40,069 bases of DNA from Verrucomicrobiota bacterium (GTDB lineage Bacteria > Verrucomicrobiota > Verrucomicrobiia > Limisphaerales > JACDHS01), in NCBI GenBank assembly GCA_013820875.1, contig JACDHS010000036.1, forward strand, positions 1-40,069. Direction: 5' to 3'. The position numbers were made by a program, and so were the translations under genes. Shown here piece by piece: positions 8,601 through 16,896 of the stretch. Within the stretch, counting starts at the first letter, position 1; each line of letters opens with the position of its first letter. Below the pieces are notes generated by a model. The model was given only the letters and a program-made list of their open reading frames with translations, was not told where the DNA came from and did not search any database.

Positions 8601-10025
8601 CCGGATGCAGTGAACGTCATCGGCGGCATCTTGAGCACGCCGGTTTCGCCAGCCATGCAGAAACATATCATTGAGGCGCTCGGCAGGGCATCGGAACCTG
8701 GAGTCGCTGTGGCCTTGATTTCTTCTTATGAAAGCCTTTCACCGGATTTGCAGGAACAGGCGCTCAGCCAGTTGCTCAAGCGTTCCGAATGGTCGCTCAT
8801 CTTTCTGGATGTCATTGCCTCGAAGCAAATTGACCTGGCGACATTAGGGCCAATTGCAGTGAACCGTTTGCGCACCCACAGTGACAGATCGGTTTCAAGG
8901 CGCGCTAATCAGGTGATCGAGCAAATTCTTGGACCGCAGATAAAGGAGAAGAACGAGCTAATTGCCAGGTTCGCACCGAGTATCGAGAAGCTCGGTGGTA
9001 ATATCGCCAATGGTAAAAAGGTATTCGACCAAAACTGCGCCATTTGTCACCGCTTCAACGGCGAAGGAAAAGAACTCGGCCCGGATTTGACCGGGATGGG
9101 CGCACATGGTCCGCATGAATTGCTCGTTCATACCCTGGATCCCAACCGCGTGGTGGAGCCCAACTTCCTTTCGGTGAGTGTTGAGACCACGGATGGCGAG
9201 AGCCACGACGGCATTGTTGGTCGTGAGACCAAGACCCACATTCTGCTGCGGAACACCGCTGGAGACATCGAGCTCAGCAAGAAGAACGTGAAACGTCAGA
9301 AGTCCACCGGGCGTTCTTTGATGCCGGAAGGATTTGAGGCGCTCGGCGAAGAAACGTTGCGGGACTTGTTGTCGTATATTTGCGCCGCCGAAACCAAGTA
9401 TCGGCTGATTGATCTGAAACACGTTTTCACCGCGAACTCGTTGAAGGGCATTTACATCAGCCAGGATTCTCTCAATGAGACGTTGAAGTTCAAAAATTTC
9501 GGGATGGTAAAGGTGGGTGATATTCCATTTGAAATCGGCAACCCGCTGACCACTGCTTCCGCGAAGAATGTCATTGTCCTGAAAGGTGGCAGTGGGTTTG
9601 CAAAAACATTGCCGCAGAAGGTGGAGATTGCGGATGTGAATCTGAGCGCTTCCAGGCTGCATTTCCTGGGGGGTGTGGCCGGATGGGGTTGGCCATGTTG
9701 CGGCGACAAGAAGAATGAGAATCTGCCGGCAGCCAAAGTCACCGTGCATTACGAGGGTGGCGAGACGGAAGAATTCATCCTGAAGAACGGACAGGAAATC
9801 GCCGATTACAATGGCAAGTTCGACGTGCCCGGTTCCCACGCAGCGGAAGGGTTGGTTGATGGCGGTCAGGTGCGCTGGTTCTCAAAGGACTTGAAAAAAC
9901 AGGGTAAGATCAAAAAAATCAGCCTGGAGAGTTTCGATAACCAGCTCGCGCCTACGTTCATTTCGATTACTGCCGAGACCATTAAAGGCGGCGGGCATCT
10001 GCAATCGAAAGTGGAAAAGAATTAA
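5655..10025 (+). CDS. ThuA / dehydrogenase propeller / HEAT / PVC-type cytochrome c fusion protein
   Basis: A 1456-residue exported protein. Residues 1-20 are a signal peptide ending near VFA-Q. A ThuA-like domain (about 27-260; ThuA relates to sugar utilisation) precedes a membrane-bound-dehydrogenase-type beta-propeller (about 295-650) with two NGDG loops resembling calcium sites (DSNGDGVMDK and DTNGDGKADK). Helical HEAT-like repeats follow (about 660-1100). Then comes a haem c domain with CAICH at 1128-1132 and a likely distal Met1223 (LMPEG). A C-terminal beta-rich domain (about 1260-1450) may bind carbohydrate. This propeller plus CxxCH pairing is characteristic of Planctomycetes and Verrucomicrobia. 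The likely role is periplasmic sugar oxidation with electron transfer to the haem; the substrate is unknown. A ThuA lipoprotein gene follows about 80 bases downstream. Confidence 0.88.
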   Translation: MKHRLAVLLAIWFPLITVFAQQQQPLRVFIRAGEKTHGPGQHDHPRFLAEWQELLNERGAKASGKLEFPSATELENTDVLVMYAAEAGTIAPEQRADLEKFLKRGGGIVAIHDAVCGKDPAWFKNIIGGAWEHGKSKWFEGDIAFYYSDREHPITKGASNFDFDDELYHDLHISPEARVLAATYAPDKRNTRDGKLFPSVYDIVPQMWVYEKTLEGGKPYRAFVSIPGHNHKTFNLPHFRAILLRGIAWAGHREADSLCSKEELASLRYPEGGPTAPEKAAAQIKVHPEFDLNLVASEPLMEKPISHDWDAQGRLWVAETPEYPAGRKEGDPNRTPQDRISILEDSNGDGVMDKKSVFADALELVTSFVFFKDGVIVAQAPEVLWLRDTNGDGKADKREVLYTGFGTRDTHAVLSNMRWGLDGWVYAALGYSGGAIKSGDGKTDFGGVGSGVIRFRPDGAGVEQVASRNGNTWGLDFGWDGELFFTQANGAHLLHVVMPERLLSRGRIPGTTSSKVIEDHKAVFPIRDYPKQAYVQIDHVGGFTSASGGTIYNGGAWPAEWDYNHFVSEPTVNLVHRDILKAQGTSFVASKDQEAEFIASTDLWFRPIHHRVGPDGALYILDFYNQAVVHNDTRGPAHGANNAAVRPDRDHHFGRIWRVQHKQAKKLEIPNLAKAAPEQLVDALNHPNQWVRMTAHRLLVENGSKDLFPALEALARATTATPAARVHAMWVLENSSAPIRDLVGSVLDDDNVAVQKNALQIVGGLKNLNPDADFHFSVIGKFMFGDSRATLYALVAEAAFRTGKPAQDAMMFAYPQLDDPWLKSAAIGTAVGAGTEYLEALFLVQNPEGMESLAAALGSAVAQKTDLGLVASTIVRLALGPVHSEPLKKIVLEKLTTEMDPNTMLPWSEPTEMLLNGLLGAHSLEVRMGVIPLVVRWDKEGKLAPEVRHVIMEIVETVNNAEAPESERIAAINGLLGVRHLLPDAVNVIGGILSTPVSPAMQKHIIEALGRASEPGVAVALISSYESLSPDLQEQALSQLLKRSEWSLIFLDVIASKQIDLATLGPIAVNRLRTHSDRSVSRRANQVIEQILGPQIKEKNELIARFAPSIEKLGGNIANGKKVFDQNCAICHRFNGEGKELGPDLTGMGAHGPHELLVHTLDPNRVVEPNFLSVSVETTDGESHDGIVGRETKTHILLRNTAGDIELSKKNVKRQKSTGRSLMPEGFEALGEETLRDLLSYICAAETKYRLIDLKHVFTANSLKGIYISQDSLNETLKFKNFGMVKVGDIPFEIGNPLTTASAKNVIVLKGGSGFAKTLPQKVEIADVNLSASRLHFLGGVAGWGWPCCGDKKNENLPAAKVTVHYEGGETEEFILKNGQEIADYNGKFDVPGSHAAEGLVDGGQVRWFSKDLKKQGKIKKISLESFDNQLAPTFISITAETIKGGGHLQSKVEKN

Positions 10026-10105
10026 GTCTTAGTGTAGAAAGTTCGAGAATTTTCCCAGACAACAGTGTCATGCCCCTTGGGGCAGAGCTGAGGAGTTTTA
10101 AAAAT

Positions 10106-11044
10106 ATGAGAATGAAATCGAATTACCTGATCGCAGCCTTCGCCGTGCTGGCTGGCGCTACTTTGGTTACCGGCTGCAAACCAGAAGCCCAATCTGAAGA
10201 AAAGAAACCGGTCACGACAGAGACAAATCTGGAAGCGCAAGCTGAGGTTGATGTTGAGGCAAGAGTTGAAGTCAAAAAATCGTATAAAAAGGTGGAAACG
10301 ATTGAAGACCTGGGCGATTTCTTTCCCACGGCGCTGGGATCGGTTCGGGTTTCCATGCTGGGCGGTGGCACTCACCACGATTTTGATCGATGGTTCAATA
10401 TTTCCGATTCGGTGACGATTTCGTACGCCACTACCGAGCCCGTCAACTACACCACGAACCTGACCTACTTCCTGGAAGGCATTCCAGAGCATGATGTGCT
10501 TTATCTTTGCAACAATTCGCCCATGACGAATGCAGAGGTTAACAAGGCGATCTTTGATTTCGCGGATAACGGCGGCGGTTTTCTCCTCATTCATCCGGCC
10601 CTTTGGTATAACTGGAAGAATTGGCCCGAATGGAATCGCGTGATGGTTGGTGGCGGCTCGCGCAAACATGATAAGTATGGGCCGGTGGAAGTGGTGATTG
10701 AAAATCGCGATCACCCGATCATGTATAATATCCCGAAAAGCTTCGTGGTGGAGGACGAGTTGTATCACTTCGAACCCGATCCAGAAGGTTCGCCCATCGA
10801 AGTGCTCGCCAGTGGAATCAATCCTGCCACCGGGGAAAAGCAACCTGTCGTTTGGATCACGAAACATCCTAAAGCCAGGATTATCTGCACATCGCTGGGA
10901 CACGACGGCAGCACTCATGAGAATCTCGCCTTCCGTGTGATGTTACAAAACTGCATGGCATGGGTGGGGAAACTCGATAAAGTGTTGGCGGATGAAAAGG
11001 CGCAAGTGGTGAAGGCGTCAATGGAAGCGGCTAAGGCTCCGTAA
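10106..11044 (+). CDS. ThuA-like domain lipoprotein
   Basis: A 312-residue lipoprotein. The N-terminus MRMKSNYLIAAFAVLAGATL leads to the lipobox VTGC, then a Glu/Lys-rich linker. The ThuA-like domain (about residues 75-300) shows GGGTHHDFDRW, NGGGFLLIHPALW and VVEDELYHFEP, and resembles the N-terminal domain of the preceding gene (IPGHNH there, SLGHDG here). The ATG at 10106 is chosen because AGGAG (10091-10095) lies 10 bases upstream; the upstream in-frame start at 10070 would spoil the signal peptide. It probably shares a transcript with the cytochrome fusion gene and may handle the same sugar-derived substrate. ThuA biochemistry is only partly known, so function is inferred. Confidence 0.85.
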   Translation: MRMKSNYLIAAFAVLAGATLVTGCKPEAQSEEKKPVTTETNLEAQAEVDVEARVEVKKSYKKVETIEDLGDFFPTALGSVRVSMLGGGTHHDFDRWFNISDSVTISYATTEPVNYTTNLTYFLEGIPEHDVLYLCNNSPMTNAEVNKAIFDFADNGGGFLLIHPALWYNWKNWPEWNRVMVGGGSRKHDKYGPVEVVIENRDHPIMYNIPKSFVVEDELYHFEPDPEGSPIEVLASGINPATGEKQPVVWITKHPKARIICTSLGHDGSTHENLAFRVMLQNCMAWVGKLDKVLADEKAQVVKASMEAAKAP

Positions 11045-11127
11045 GAATAGTTCTGTTTAACCACGAATGGCTGCGCGGATGCAGTGTTGCATGATGAAAA
11101 GCGCGCTTCTTTCGAGGCAACGATTCC

Positions 11128-11152
11128 ACCATGTCCATTCATGGTTTATTTT
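11128..11152 (+). terminator. Possible weak terminator after the ThuA pair
   Basis: ACCATG (11128-11133) pairs with CATGGT (11140-11145) around a 6-base loop, followed by TTATTTT. The stem is short and the T-run is broken by an A. It lies between the ThuA lipoprotein and rnhB, where a terminator would be expected. Confidence 0.35.
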
Positions 11153-11200
11153 AAATGCCAAGTAATGTTGCACTCGCACTGTTCCGTCCGAGACTGAACT

Positions 11201-11884
11201 ATGGCCAGCCAGGTTAAAATCCCGCGTCGGTTCCGCTATGAACACAAAGTGTTGCAAAGCGGTGTGACGCTTATCGCTGGCGTGGATGAGGCGGGTCGCG
11301 GACCATTGGCTGGTCCGGTGGTGGCTGCTGCGGTTTGTTTTCCGATTGAATGGTTGCTCGCCGGGTTGCCGAAGGAGCTGAAAAAGGTCAACGACTCGAA
11401 ACAACTGAACGCCGTGGAGCGTGACAGTTTGTTTTGTGAATTGACCACCAACCCGCTGGTTCGCTACGGAGTGGTTAGCGTCAATGAGCAGATGATCGAT
11501 CAGATCAACATTCTGCAGGCGACACATCGTGCGATGAATCTCGCGATCGGCCAATTGGATCCTGCCCCACAACACGCCCTTGTGGATGGGTTGCCGGTGA
11601 AAACGTTGTGTTGCGCCCAGACCGCCATCATTGCGGGTGACTCTCTGAGCTACTCGATTGCCGCTGCGAGCATTATCGCCAAAGTGACGCGGGATCGGAT
11701 GATGGTGGAATATCATCAGATCTATCCTGCTTACGGCTTTCACGAACACAAAGGTTACGGCACGCCAGCTCATGTCGCTGCCATCAGGCAACACGGCCCG
11801 TGTCCGATTCATCGGATGACCTTTGCTCCAATTCGACCCGTGCAAACTGAATTCTTCTCCGATGACTCTGCTGCAGCGGATTAA
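11201..11884 (+). CDS. rnhB: Ribonuclease HII
   Basis: RNase HII cuts the RNA strand of RNA:DNA hybrids and removes single ribonucleotides misincorporated into DNA. The 227-residue product has the motif I sequence GVDEAGRGPLAGPV with catalytic Asp29 and Glu30, then LVDG with Asp129 and AGDS with Asp147. The spacing of 18 residues between the last two equals that of D108 and D126 in the E. coli enzyme. The AAASIIAKVTRD motif (about 154-165) and the C-terminal HKGYGTPAH are also typical. The length is normal. Its last 23 bases overlap yraN, which suggests translational coupling; rnhB and yraN are neighbours in many bacteria. Confidence 0.96.
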   Translation: MASQVKIPRRFRYEHKVLQSGVTLIAGVDEAGRGPLAGPVVAAAVCFPIEWLLAGLPKELKKVNDSKQLNAVERDSLFCELTTNPLVRYGVVSVNEQMIDQINILQATHRAMNLAIGQLDPAPQHALVDGLPVKTLCCAQTAIIAGDSLSYSIAAASIIAKVTRDRMMVEYHQIYPAYGFHEHKGYGTPAHVAAIRQHGPCPIHRMTFAPIRPVQTEFFSDDSAAAD

Positions 11885-12290
11885 ATCCTGGTTTGGCGAA
11901 CGCCAGTTGCCCGTTCATCTGCAACGCGGGGCTTTGGGGGAAAAGGCCGCGAGAAAACATCTGCAAAAAAGTGGTTTCAAGTTTTTGACCGCGAACTTTC
12001 GCTCGAAGCGCGGTGAGATAGACCTGATTTTCAGGGATGACGACTGCCTGGTGTTCGTGGAAGTTAAAACCCGCTCTTCAGAAGACTGGACCCGTCCGGC
12101 TGCGGCTGTGAATGCGAAAAAGCAAAAGCTGCTTTCCGGTTGTGCCATGGATTACCTCAAACTTTTACGGAGACCACAGATCAAAATGCGCTTTGATATA
12201 GTTGAAGTCCTCCTGCAAGACGGAAGAGTCCACGAAGTGCGCCACATCTCAAATGCGTTTAGCCTCTCGGCACCGTATCGCTACGGATAA
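11862..12290 (+). CDS. yraN: YraN/UPF0102 family putative endonuclease
   Basis: A 142-residue protein with the predicted restriction-endonuclease-like fold of UPF0102. RGALGEKAARKHL (about residues 22-34) is the family's N-terminal signature, and RGEIDLIF...LVFVEVKTR (about 50-71) supplies the D-(x)n-ExK catalytic pattern. The biochemical role is unsettled; family members are linked to DNA processing. The ATG at 11862 is preferred over a TTG at 11823, because family members begin shortly before the GEKAA motif. It overlaps the end of rnhB by 23 bases, so the two are probably co-translated. Confidence 0.9.
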   Translation: MTLLQRIKSWFGERQLPVHLQRGALGEKAARKHLQKSGFKFLTANFRSKRGEIDLIFRDDDCLVFVEVKTRSSEDWTRPAAAVNAKKQKLLSGCAMDYLKLLRRPQIKMRFDIVEVLLQDGRVHEVRHISNAFSLSAPYRYG

Positions 12291-12340
12291 TCCTGAAAAC
12301 CATAGTTGAACCGCTGATTAAACTCCGAGGCTTCGAGGGC

Positions 12341-12727
12341 TCAGCCGATCCGAAAAGAAATTTTTTTGATCAACTCGCTTCCAAAACTGTGCTGCAGCCG
12401 TTGCAGAATTTCCCTTCGTCGGTAACGCACAATTTCATCCAGCCAGGCGCTGCTGTCCACGTTCACAAATAAAGTTCCATTGTGCAGGCCGGTGGGTTGA
12501 GCGTGGGCGGCAATATTGGGATCCATCAAATTGCCCCAAACCTTTACAATCTCGGTTTCTGCCTGACGACGTTCCAGGCGCAAATCCTTGAGTATCTGCG
12601 GCATCAATTCACTCACTGGCCGGGCTGATTTCGCCATGGCCTTTTCGAGCGGAGCCACGTCTATGCCACGCCACATCGCGAGAACCTGGCGGCGCGGATC
12701 GGGTCTGTCAGATTTCGAATACCACAT
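12341..12727 (-). CDS. DUF721 (DciA-like) protein
   Basis: A 128-residue protein of the DUF721 family, which includes DciA, the loader partner of replicative helicase in bacteria lacking DnaC. Typical features are VWGNLMDPNIAAHAQP (about residues 63-78), NGTLFVNVDSSAWLDEI and the C-terminal IKKISFRIG. The ATG at 12727 lies four bases after the stop of the GH42 gene; a longer frame would extend into that gene and is rejected. Its position behind a glycosidase gene is unusual, and coupling to it may be only positional. A replication role follows from family knowledge and is not shown here. Confidence 0.8.
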   Translation of the reverse strand: MWYSKSDRPDPRRQVLAMWRGIDVAPLEKAMAKSARPVSELMPQILKDLRLERRQAETEIVKVWGNLMDPNIAAHAQPTGLHNGTLFVNVDSSAWLDEIVRYRRREILQRLQHSFGSELIKKISFRIG

Positions 12728-12731
12728 GGGC

Positions 12732-14816
12732 TTAGGATTGCCCTTCAGGCTGTGGCTCGTGTTTGGGATGTTGGTCCAGCACCAGAACACCGTGCGCTGG
12801 CAGATCATAGGTGCCGGTGAAATCTTTGCCGCTCAAAAAGTCGTGCATTGGTTTGTAAAATTGAACTCGCACCGGTGAATTTTGATGATTCAGCAAAAAA
12901 TAAATCCGCGTGTCCGCGCTCTGTCGCATGCTGACTTCCACAGTATCGGGCACCTTCAAAAGCGGATGAAGACCAATCATCTTCTGGATCCACGCAATCA
13001 CGTCATAATAGAAGGACTGCTGGCTCATGGTGCCGATGTAAATGGCTTTGCCCAAGCCGAATTCATTACAGGTCATCGCCGCTTTCCCCGCGTAAAATTC
13101 TTTCGCGTAAGTGGCGAGCACCTGGCAGCCGTTGGGCTCGATGATATCGCACCAGACGCGGGCTGCATGTAAATGGGAGGCATGAAATGCACCGCCTCTG
13201 AACGTCAGATGATTCTCTTCACCGGGCGGAACAGGATCGAACTCCAGCACTTCCATTCCGAATAGATCGGTGAGGCCATGGGGATAACCGCTGTCGGGTG
13301 CGATGTGGTGTTCATCAAGCAAACCGGTGTTGCATGTGGCCACCAGCGTGCCGCCATTTTGCACATATAATTTCAGGTTATCCGCCTCGCCCCCGGCCAA
13401 TAGCTGGAGGGATGGCGCGATCACCAGTTTGTATTTCGAAAGATCTTCTGTGGGCCGGACAAAATCCACGGCGATGTTGCGATCGTGCAGAGCAGCATGA
13501 AAGAGCTGAATGTGTTCACGCTGGCTGAAGAACTTGGTGGGCTGGCGTGGGTAGGCCAATGCCCATTCATTGTCATGACTCATCAGGATCGCCGCATCCG
13601 CCACAACCTTTGTTCCTTTCAAGGCGGCGCCGAGTTTCTTCACGTCCTCGCCGATCTGTTGAATCTCCTTATAGATCCGGTTGTCGGCGCGCCCGGTGTG
13701 AGGCAGCACGCCTCCGTAGAACTGATCGGTTCCGAACCGCGGCTGTCGCCAATAAAAATATAAGATGCCATCGGCCCCGCGCGAAATCGCCTGGTAGGTA
13801 AAGAGGCGCAAGACGCTGGGACGCACGACAGAATTCACATCCTGCCAACTGACGTGTCCCGCCTTTTGTTCCATGACCCAGAATCCTTCGTCGCCATCGG
13901 GAGTTTTGATGCCGGACTTTTTCAACGAACGCATGATGTCGAGTTCGCAGGCGTTTTCCGCGGAACGCGATTTGATATTCGCATTGCTGATCGCGGAAAC
14001 GAAATCGAGCGGCTCACTGACATCGAACAAATCGAGGTGCGATGGCGCAAAGGTGCGTAAATTGGTGGTTAACGGGATAGTCGGCGTCAAGTCGCGCAAG
14101 ACTTCCGCCTGCATCCGAATGAATGCGACTGCGGTGTCGCTGCTGAAACGCATCCAATCCAGGACCAGTGCCGGGTTATGTAGCGTTGGTGCTTTCAACG
14201 GCATTGGAACCTGGGAAAAATCAGTGACGATCTGTCCGAGAAAGCGTGTGCCCAACATTTGGTTGAGCCGCTCAATGGTTTCGTATTTTACCTGGAGCCA
14301 CGCCTGCCAGTCGCGACGGACTTCTTCGTTGAAGGCGTGTTCCCGCATTCGGCCACCCATGTTGTTATCAATCTGCCAGGCGATGAGTTGCGGATGCTTT
14401 CCCAGCGCCCCGGCCATTTCCCGGACGATCTTGCGCGAGTATTCCCAATAGATATCGCTGTTCAAGCATGCCGCATGACGAGTTCCTTCGTGCAGGGTTA
14501 AGCCTTCATCCGTCTTCGGCAGGATGTTAGGATATTTTTTGGTGAGCCAGATGGGAGGAGCAGAAGTCGGCGTGCAGAGAACCACTTCGATTCCGGCAGT
14601 GCCCATGATATCCATCACGCGGCCCAGCCAGGAGAAGTCGAATTCGCCTTCCGCAGGTTCGCAGATGCCCCAGACCGTTTCCCCGATGCGCACCACGTTT
14701 GCGCCCATCTCGACCATCAACCGGGCATCTTCCTTCCACCGCGCCTCGGGTGCGTCGTGAGAGCCAGAGTATGGAAAGACCCAATGTTCCGGATGATAAT
14801 CAACGCCGAAATACAT
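12732..14816 (-). CDS. GH42 beta-galactosidase-like protein with altered acid/base residue
   Basis: A 694-residue glycoside hydrolase family 42 protein. The TIM-barrel domain (about 1-385) starts with FGVDYHPEHW and includes GANVVRIGE. The nucleophile region reads VMEQKAG, with Glu316 placed as in the A4 beta-galactosidase (E312). The acid/base motif normally reads DNE; here it is WQIDNNMGG, so residue 152 is Asn (codon 14361-14363). A trimerisation/Rossmann-like domain (about 390-600) and a C-terminal beta domain follow. No signal peptide is seen, so it would be cytoplasmic. GAGGT (complement of 14821-14825) is a plausible ribosome-binding site. With the acid/base lost, catalysis may be weak, changed, or supplied by another residue. 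Confidence 0.9.
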   Translation of the reverse strand: MYFGVDYHPEHWVFPYSGSHDAPEARWKEDARLMVEMGANVVRIGETVWGICEPAEGEFDFSWLGRVMDIMGTAGIEVVLCTPTSAPPIWLTKKYPNILPKTDEGLTLHEGTRHAACLNSDIYWEYSRKIVREMAGALGKHPQLIAWQIDNNMGGRMREHAFNEEVRRDWQAWLQVKYETIERLNQMLGTRFLGQIVTDFSQVPMPLKAPTLHNPALVLDWMRFSSDTAVAFIRMQAEVLRDLTPTIPLTTNLRTFAPSHLDLFDVSEPLDFVSAISNANIKSRSAENACELDIMRSLKKSGIKTPDGDEGFWVMEQKAGHVSWQDVNSVVRPSVLRLFTYQAISRGADGILYFYWRQPRFGTDQFYGGVLPHTGRADNRIYKEIQQIGEDVKKLGAALKGTKVVADAAILMSHDNEWALAYPRQPTKFFSQREHIQLFHAALHDRNIAVDFVRPTEDLSKYKLVIAPSLQLLAGGEADNLKLYVQNGGTLVATCNTGLLDEHHIAPDSGYPHGLTDLFGMEVLEFDPVPPGEENHLTFRGGAFHASHLHAARVWCDIIEPNGCQVLATYAKEFYAGKAAMTCNEFGLGKAIYIGTMSQQSFYYDVIAWIQKMIGLHPLLKVPDTVEVSMRQSADTRIYFLLNHQNSPVRVQFYKPMHDFLSGKDFTGTYDLPAHGVLVLDQHPKHEPQPEGQS

Positions 14817-14956
14817 GGTAACCTCACGGCCAGTGTAACCCTATGGGAAATGGCTGCAATGCTAAAAAGCAAATCCGATCGTGCGCATCATGACGCTGCT
14901 ACGTGCGGAGTTGCGGCATAACCGCTTTGCGGTTCGTCTCATTTATAGTTATGGTT

Positions 14957-15057
14957 GTCCGCAAGGATCAGCCGCAGCACTCAAGACTGTAACCATAGCA
15001 TTCGGCCTTCCAACGTTGCTCGGATTGCCGTAACCGCTGCGGCTGATCCTTCGGACA
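14957..15057. repeat. Long inverted repeat between GH42 and oxidoreductase genes
   Basis: About 22 bp at 14957-14979 (starting TGTCCG and ending CAGCCGCAGC) is repeated in inverse at 15036-15057, with a single inserted base, around a 56-base spacer. It falls between two minus-strand genes. No T-run follows, so it is not a simple terminator. It could be a small mobile element or an RNA stem. Confidence 0.65.
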
Positions 15058-15092
15058 CAGCCGCGCTCCGCGCCAGTCATCTACCGTGAGAG

Positions 15093-16235
15093 TTATCTGA
15101 CCTTCTTGACCTTTTCCCACCTTTTGGTTTTTGCGGATTTCAACACCGCATCCGTGACGTAATCCGTTGCCAAACCTTCTTTGAAGGTTGGTCCCGCCAT
15201 TTTGCCACTCTGCAATCCCTGGATGAAGTCGGCCACTTGATGAACAAATGTGTGTTCGTAACCGATTTGGAGACCGGGCACCCACCAGTTCTTCATGTAA
15301 GGATGATCGCCGTCAGTGACGTGAACCGATTTCCAGCCGCGGATCTTGCTCTCGTCTTTGTAATCGAACACTTGCAAGCGATGCAGATCATGCAAATCCC
15401 AGGCGAGCGAACCGTTCTCACCATTGATCTCGAAAGTATAAAGTGCCTTGTGACCGCGCGCATAACGGGTCGATTCAAAAGTGGCGAGTGAACCGTTGCT
15501 GAACCGGGCGAGAAACGCGCTGGCGTCGTCAATCGTGACCTTCGTCATTTTGCCGGTTTCAGTGTGCTTGCGCTCTTTGATGAACGTCTCGGTCATCGCG
15601 GTGACGGTATCGATGTTGCCGTTGAGCCACATCGCGGTATCGATGCAATGGGCGAGCAGATCGCCGGTCACACCGCTGCCGGCGACTTTGGCGTCGAGAC
15701 GCCACAATCCTGCGCCGCCTTGTGGGAGGTCGGCGTTGATCGTCCAATCCTGTAAAAATTTGGCGCGATAATGAAAGATTTTTCCAAGGCGCCCTTCATC
15801 AATGAGCTGCTTGGCGAGGGTGACGGCTGGGACGCGGCGATAGTTGTACCAAACCATGTTCGGCACTTTGGCTTTCTTCACGGCAGCCACCATTGTCTCC
15901 GCTTGCGGGCCATTCATTGCGAGTGGCTTTTCGCACAGGATCATTTTGCCGGCTTTGGCGGCGGCAATGGCGATCTCAGCGTGCGCGTTGTTCGGTGCCG
16001 CGATATCAATGAGATCGATGTCATCGCGTTCGATGAGTTTTTTCCAATCGGTTTCGACCGATTCATAACCCCATTGCGCGGCGAAAGCCTTGGCCTTGCT
16101 CGCATCGCGGGCGCAGATGGCTTTGAGAACCGGTTGGTAGTCGAGGTCGAAGAAATTGTTGACCTTCCGAAACGCGTTGGAATGCGTGCGGCCCATGAAG
16201 CCGTAACCAATGAGACCTACTCGTAATTGTTTCAT
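15093..16235 (-). CDS. Gfo/Idh/MocA family NAD(P)-dependent oxidoreductase
   Basis: A 380-residue sugar or polyol dehydrogenase-like enzyme. The N-terminal Rossmann fold has GYGFMG (10-15) for dinucleotide binding, AAPNNAHAE (79-87) and the family's EKPLA motif with Lys103. The C-terminal alpha/beta domain carries a [13 protein letters not shown] segment whose His is placed like the catalytic His of the family. There is no twin-arginine or Sec signal, so it is cytoplasmic. The ATG at 16235 is used; an upstream frame start at 16253 adds six poorly conserved residues. It lies behind no obvious regulator; it reads in the same direction as the GH42 gene, but 276 bases and an inverted repeat separate them. 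The substrate is unknown. Confidence 0.9.
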   Translation of the reverse strand: MKQLRVGLIGYGFMGRTHSNAFRKVNNFFDLDYQPVLKAICARDASKAKAFAAQWGYESVETDWKKLIERDDIDLIDIAAPNNAHAEIAIAAAKAGKMILCEKPLAMNGPQAETMVAAVKKAKVPNMVWYNYRRVPAVTLAKQLIDEGRLGKIFHYRAKFLQDWTINADLPQGGAGLWRLDAKVAGSGVTGDLLAHCIDTAMWLNGNIDTVTAMTETFIKERKHTETGKMTKVTIDDASAFLARFSNGSLATFESTRYARGHKALYTFEINGENGSLAWDLHDLHRLQVFDYKDESKIRGWKSVHVTDGDHPYMKNWWVPGLQIGYEHTFVHQVADFIQGLQSGKMAGPTFKEGLATDYVTDAVLKSAKTKRWEKVKKVR

Positions 16236-16402
16236 AATTTGGATCGACAACAAAAAGGCACAAATTTGGCCAGAATTACAAGAAAACAGATTTGTGAGTT
16301 GAGGAAATGTTTCATTGGAGAGCCAGGAAGTCAGTCGGGTCCACTTTCAGTTGAAAGGAACGTAATCCCTCACTCCACTGCGATTTAGTTAACTCGGCGG
16401 AC

Positions 16403-16772
16403 TGCTGGACGAGGGCGTGGGAAACGTTTCTCTCGTGTTTTTCCGATGGAAAATGTGGTGGAAAATATTTCCCACGTGTCTGCACGATGGAAAAAGGCGT
16501 GAGAAATATTCCCACGACCTCGCACGAATGGAAAAAGTGGTGAGAAATATTTTCCACGTGTTTTGCAGAGTGAAAATTCCGGGAAATATATTTCTGACGT
16601 GTCCGCCCGAAGTGCAGAGGCGTGAGAAATATTTCCCACGACCTCGCACGATGGAAAATGTGGTGGAAAATATTTCCACGTGTTTTACAGAGTGAAAATT
16701 CCGAGAAAAATATTTCCCACGAGTCTGCACGAAGGGAATGAAAGCGAGAAATGTCGTTTCCGCTTCTGTAAG
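16403..16772. repeat. Degenerate 41-bp tandem repeat array, about nine units
   Basis: Aligning the core GAAATATTTCCCACG places unit centres near 16425, 16466, 16507, 16548, 16589, 16630, 16671, 16711 and 16752, a 41-base period with one 40-base step. Each unit combines a purine-rich part such as GATGGAAAATGTGG, a near-palindromic A/T core (GTGGGAAATATTTCCCAC type), and CGTGTCTGCAC or CGACCTCGCAC. Alternate units share more features with each other than with their neighbours, hinting at growth by duplication of two or more units. The units are contiguous with no unique spacers, so this is not a CRISPR. Confidence 0.85.
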
Positions 16773-16896
16773 TGGCTGGGAGGGAATGGGATCTTGGTTT
16801 CCAGGAGGTTCCTTGCGGTTTTCGTTTGCCGCATTCATTCCCCCCAAAAACTCTGACAACCGCTGTCCGGGATCTGGCGGAGTTCGAGTGTAAAAT

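Noticed and set aside
8958-9839. Minus-strand frame opposite the cytochrome fusion gene
   Set aside because: The plus strand encodes the CxxCH domain here, and the opposite frame has no recognisable domain.
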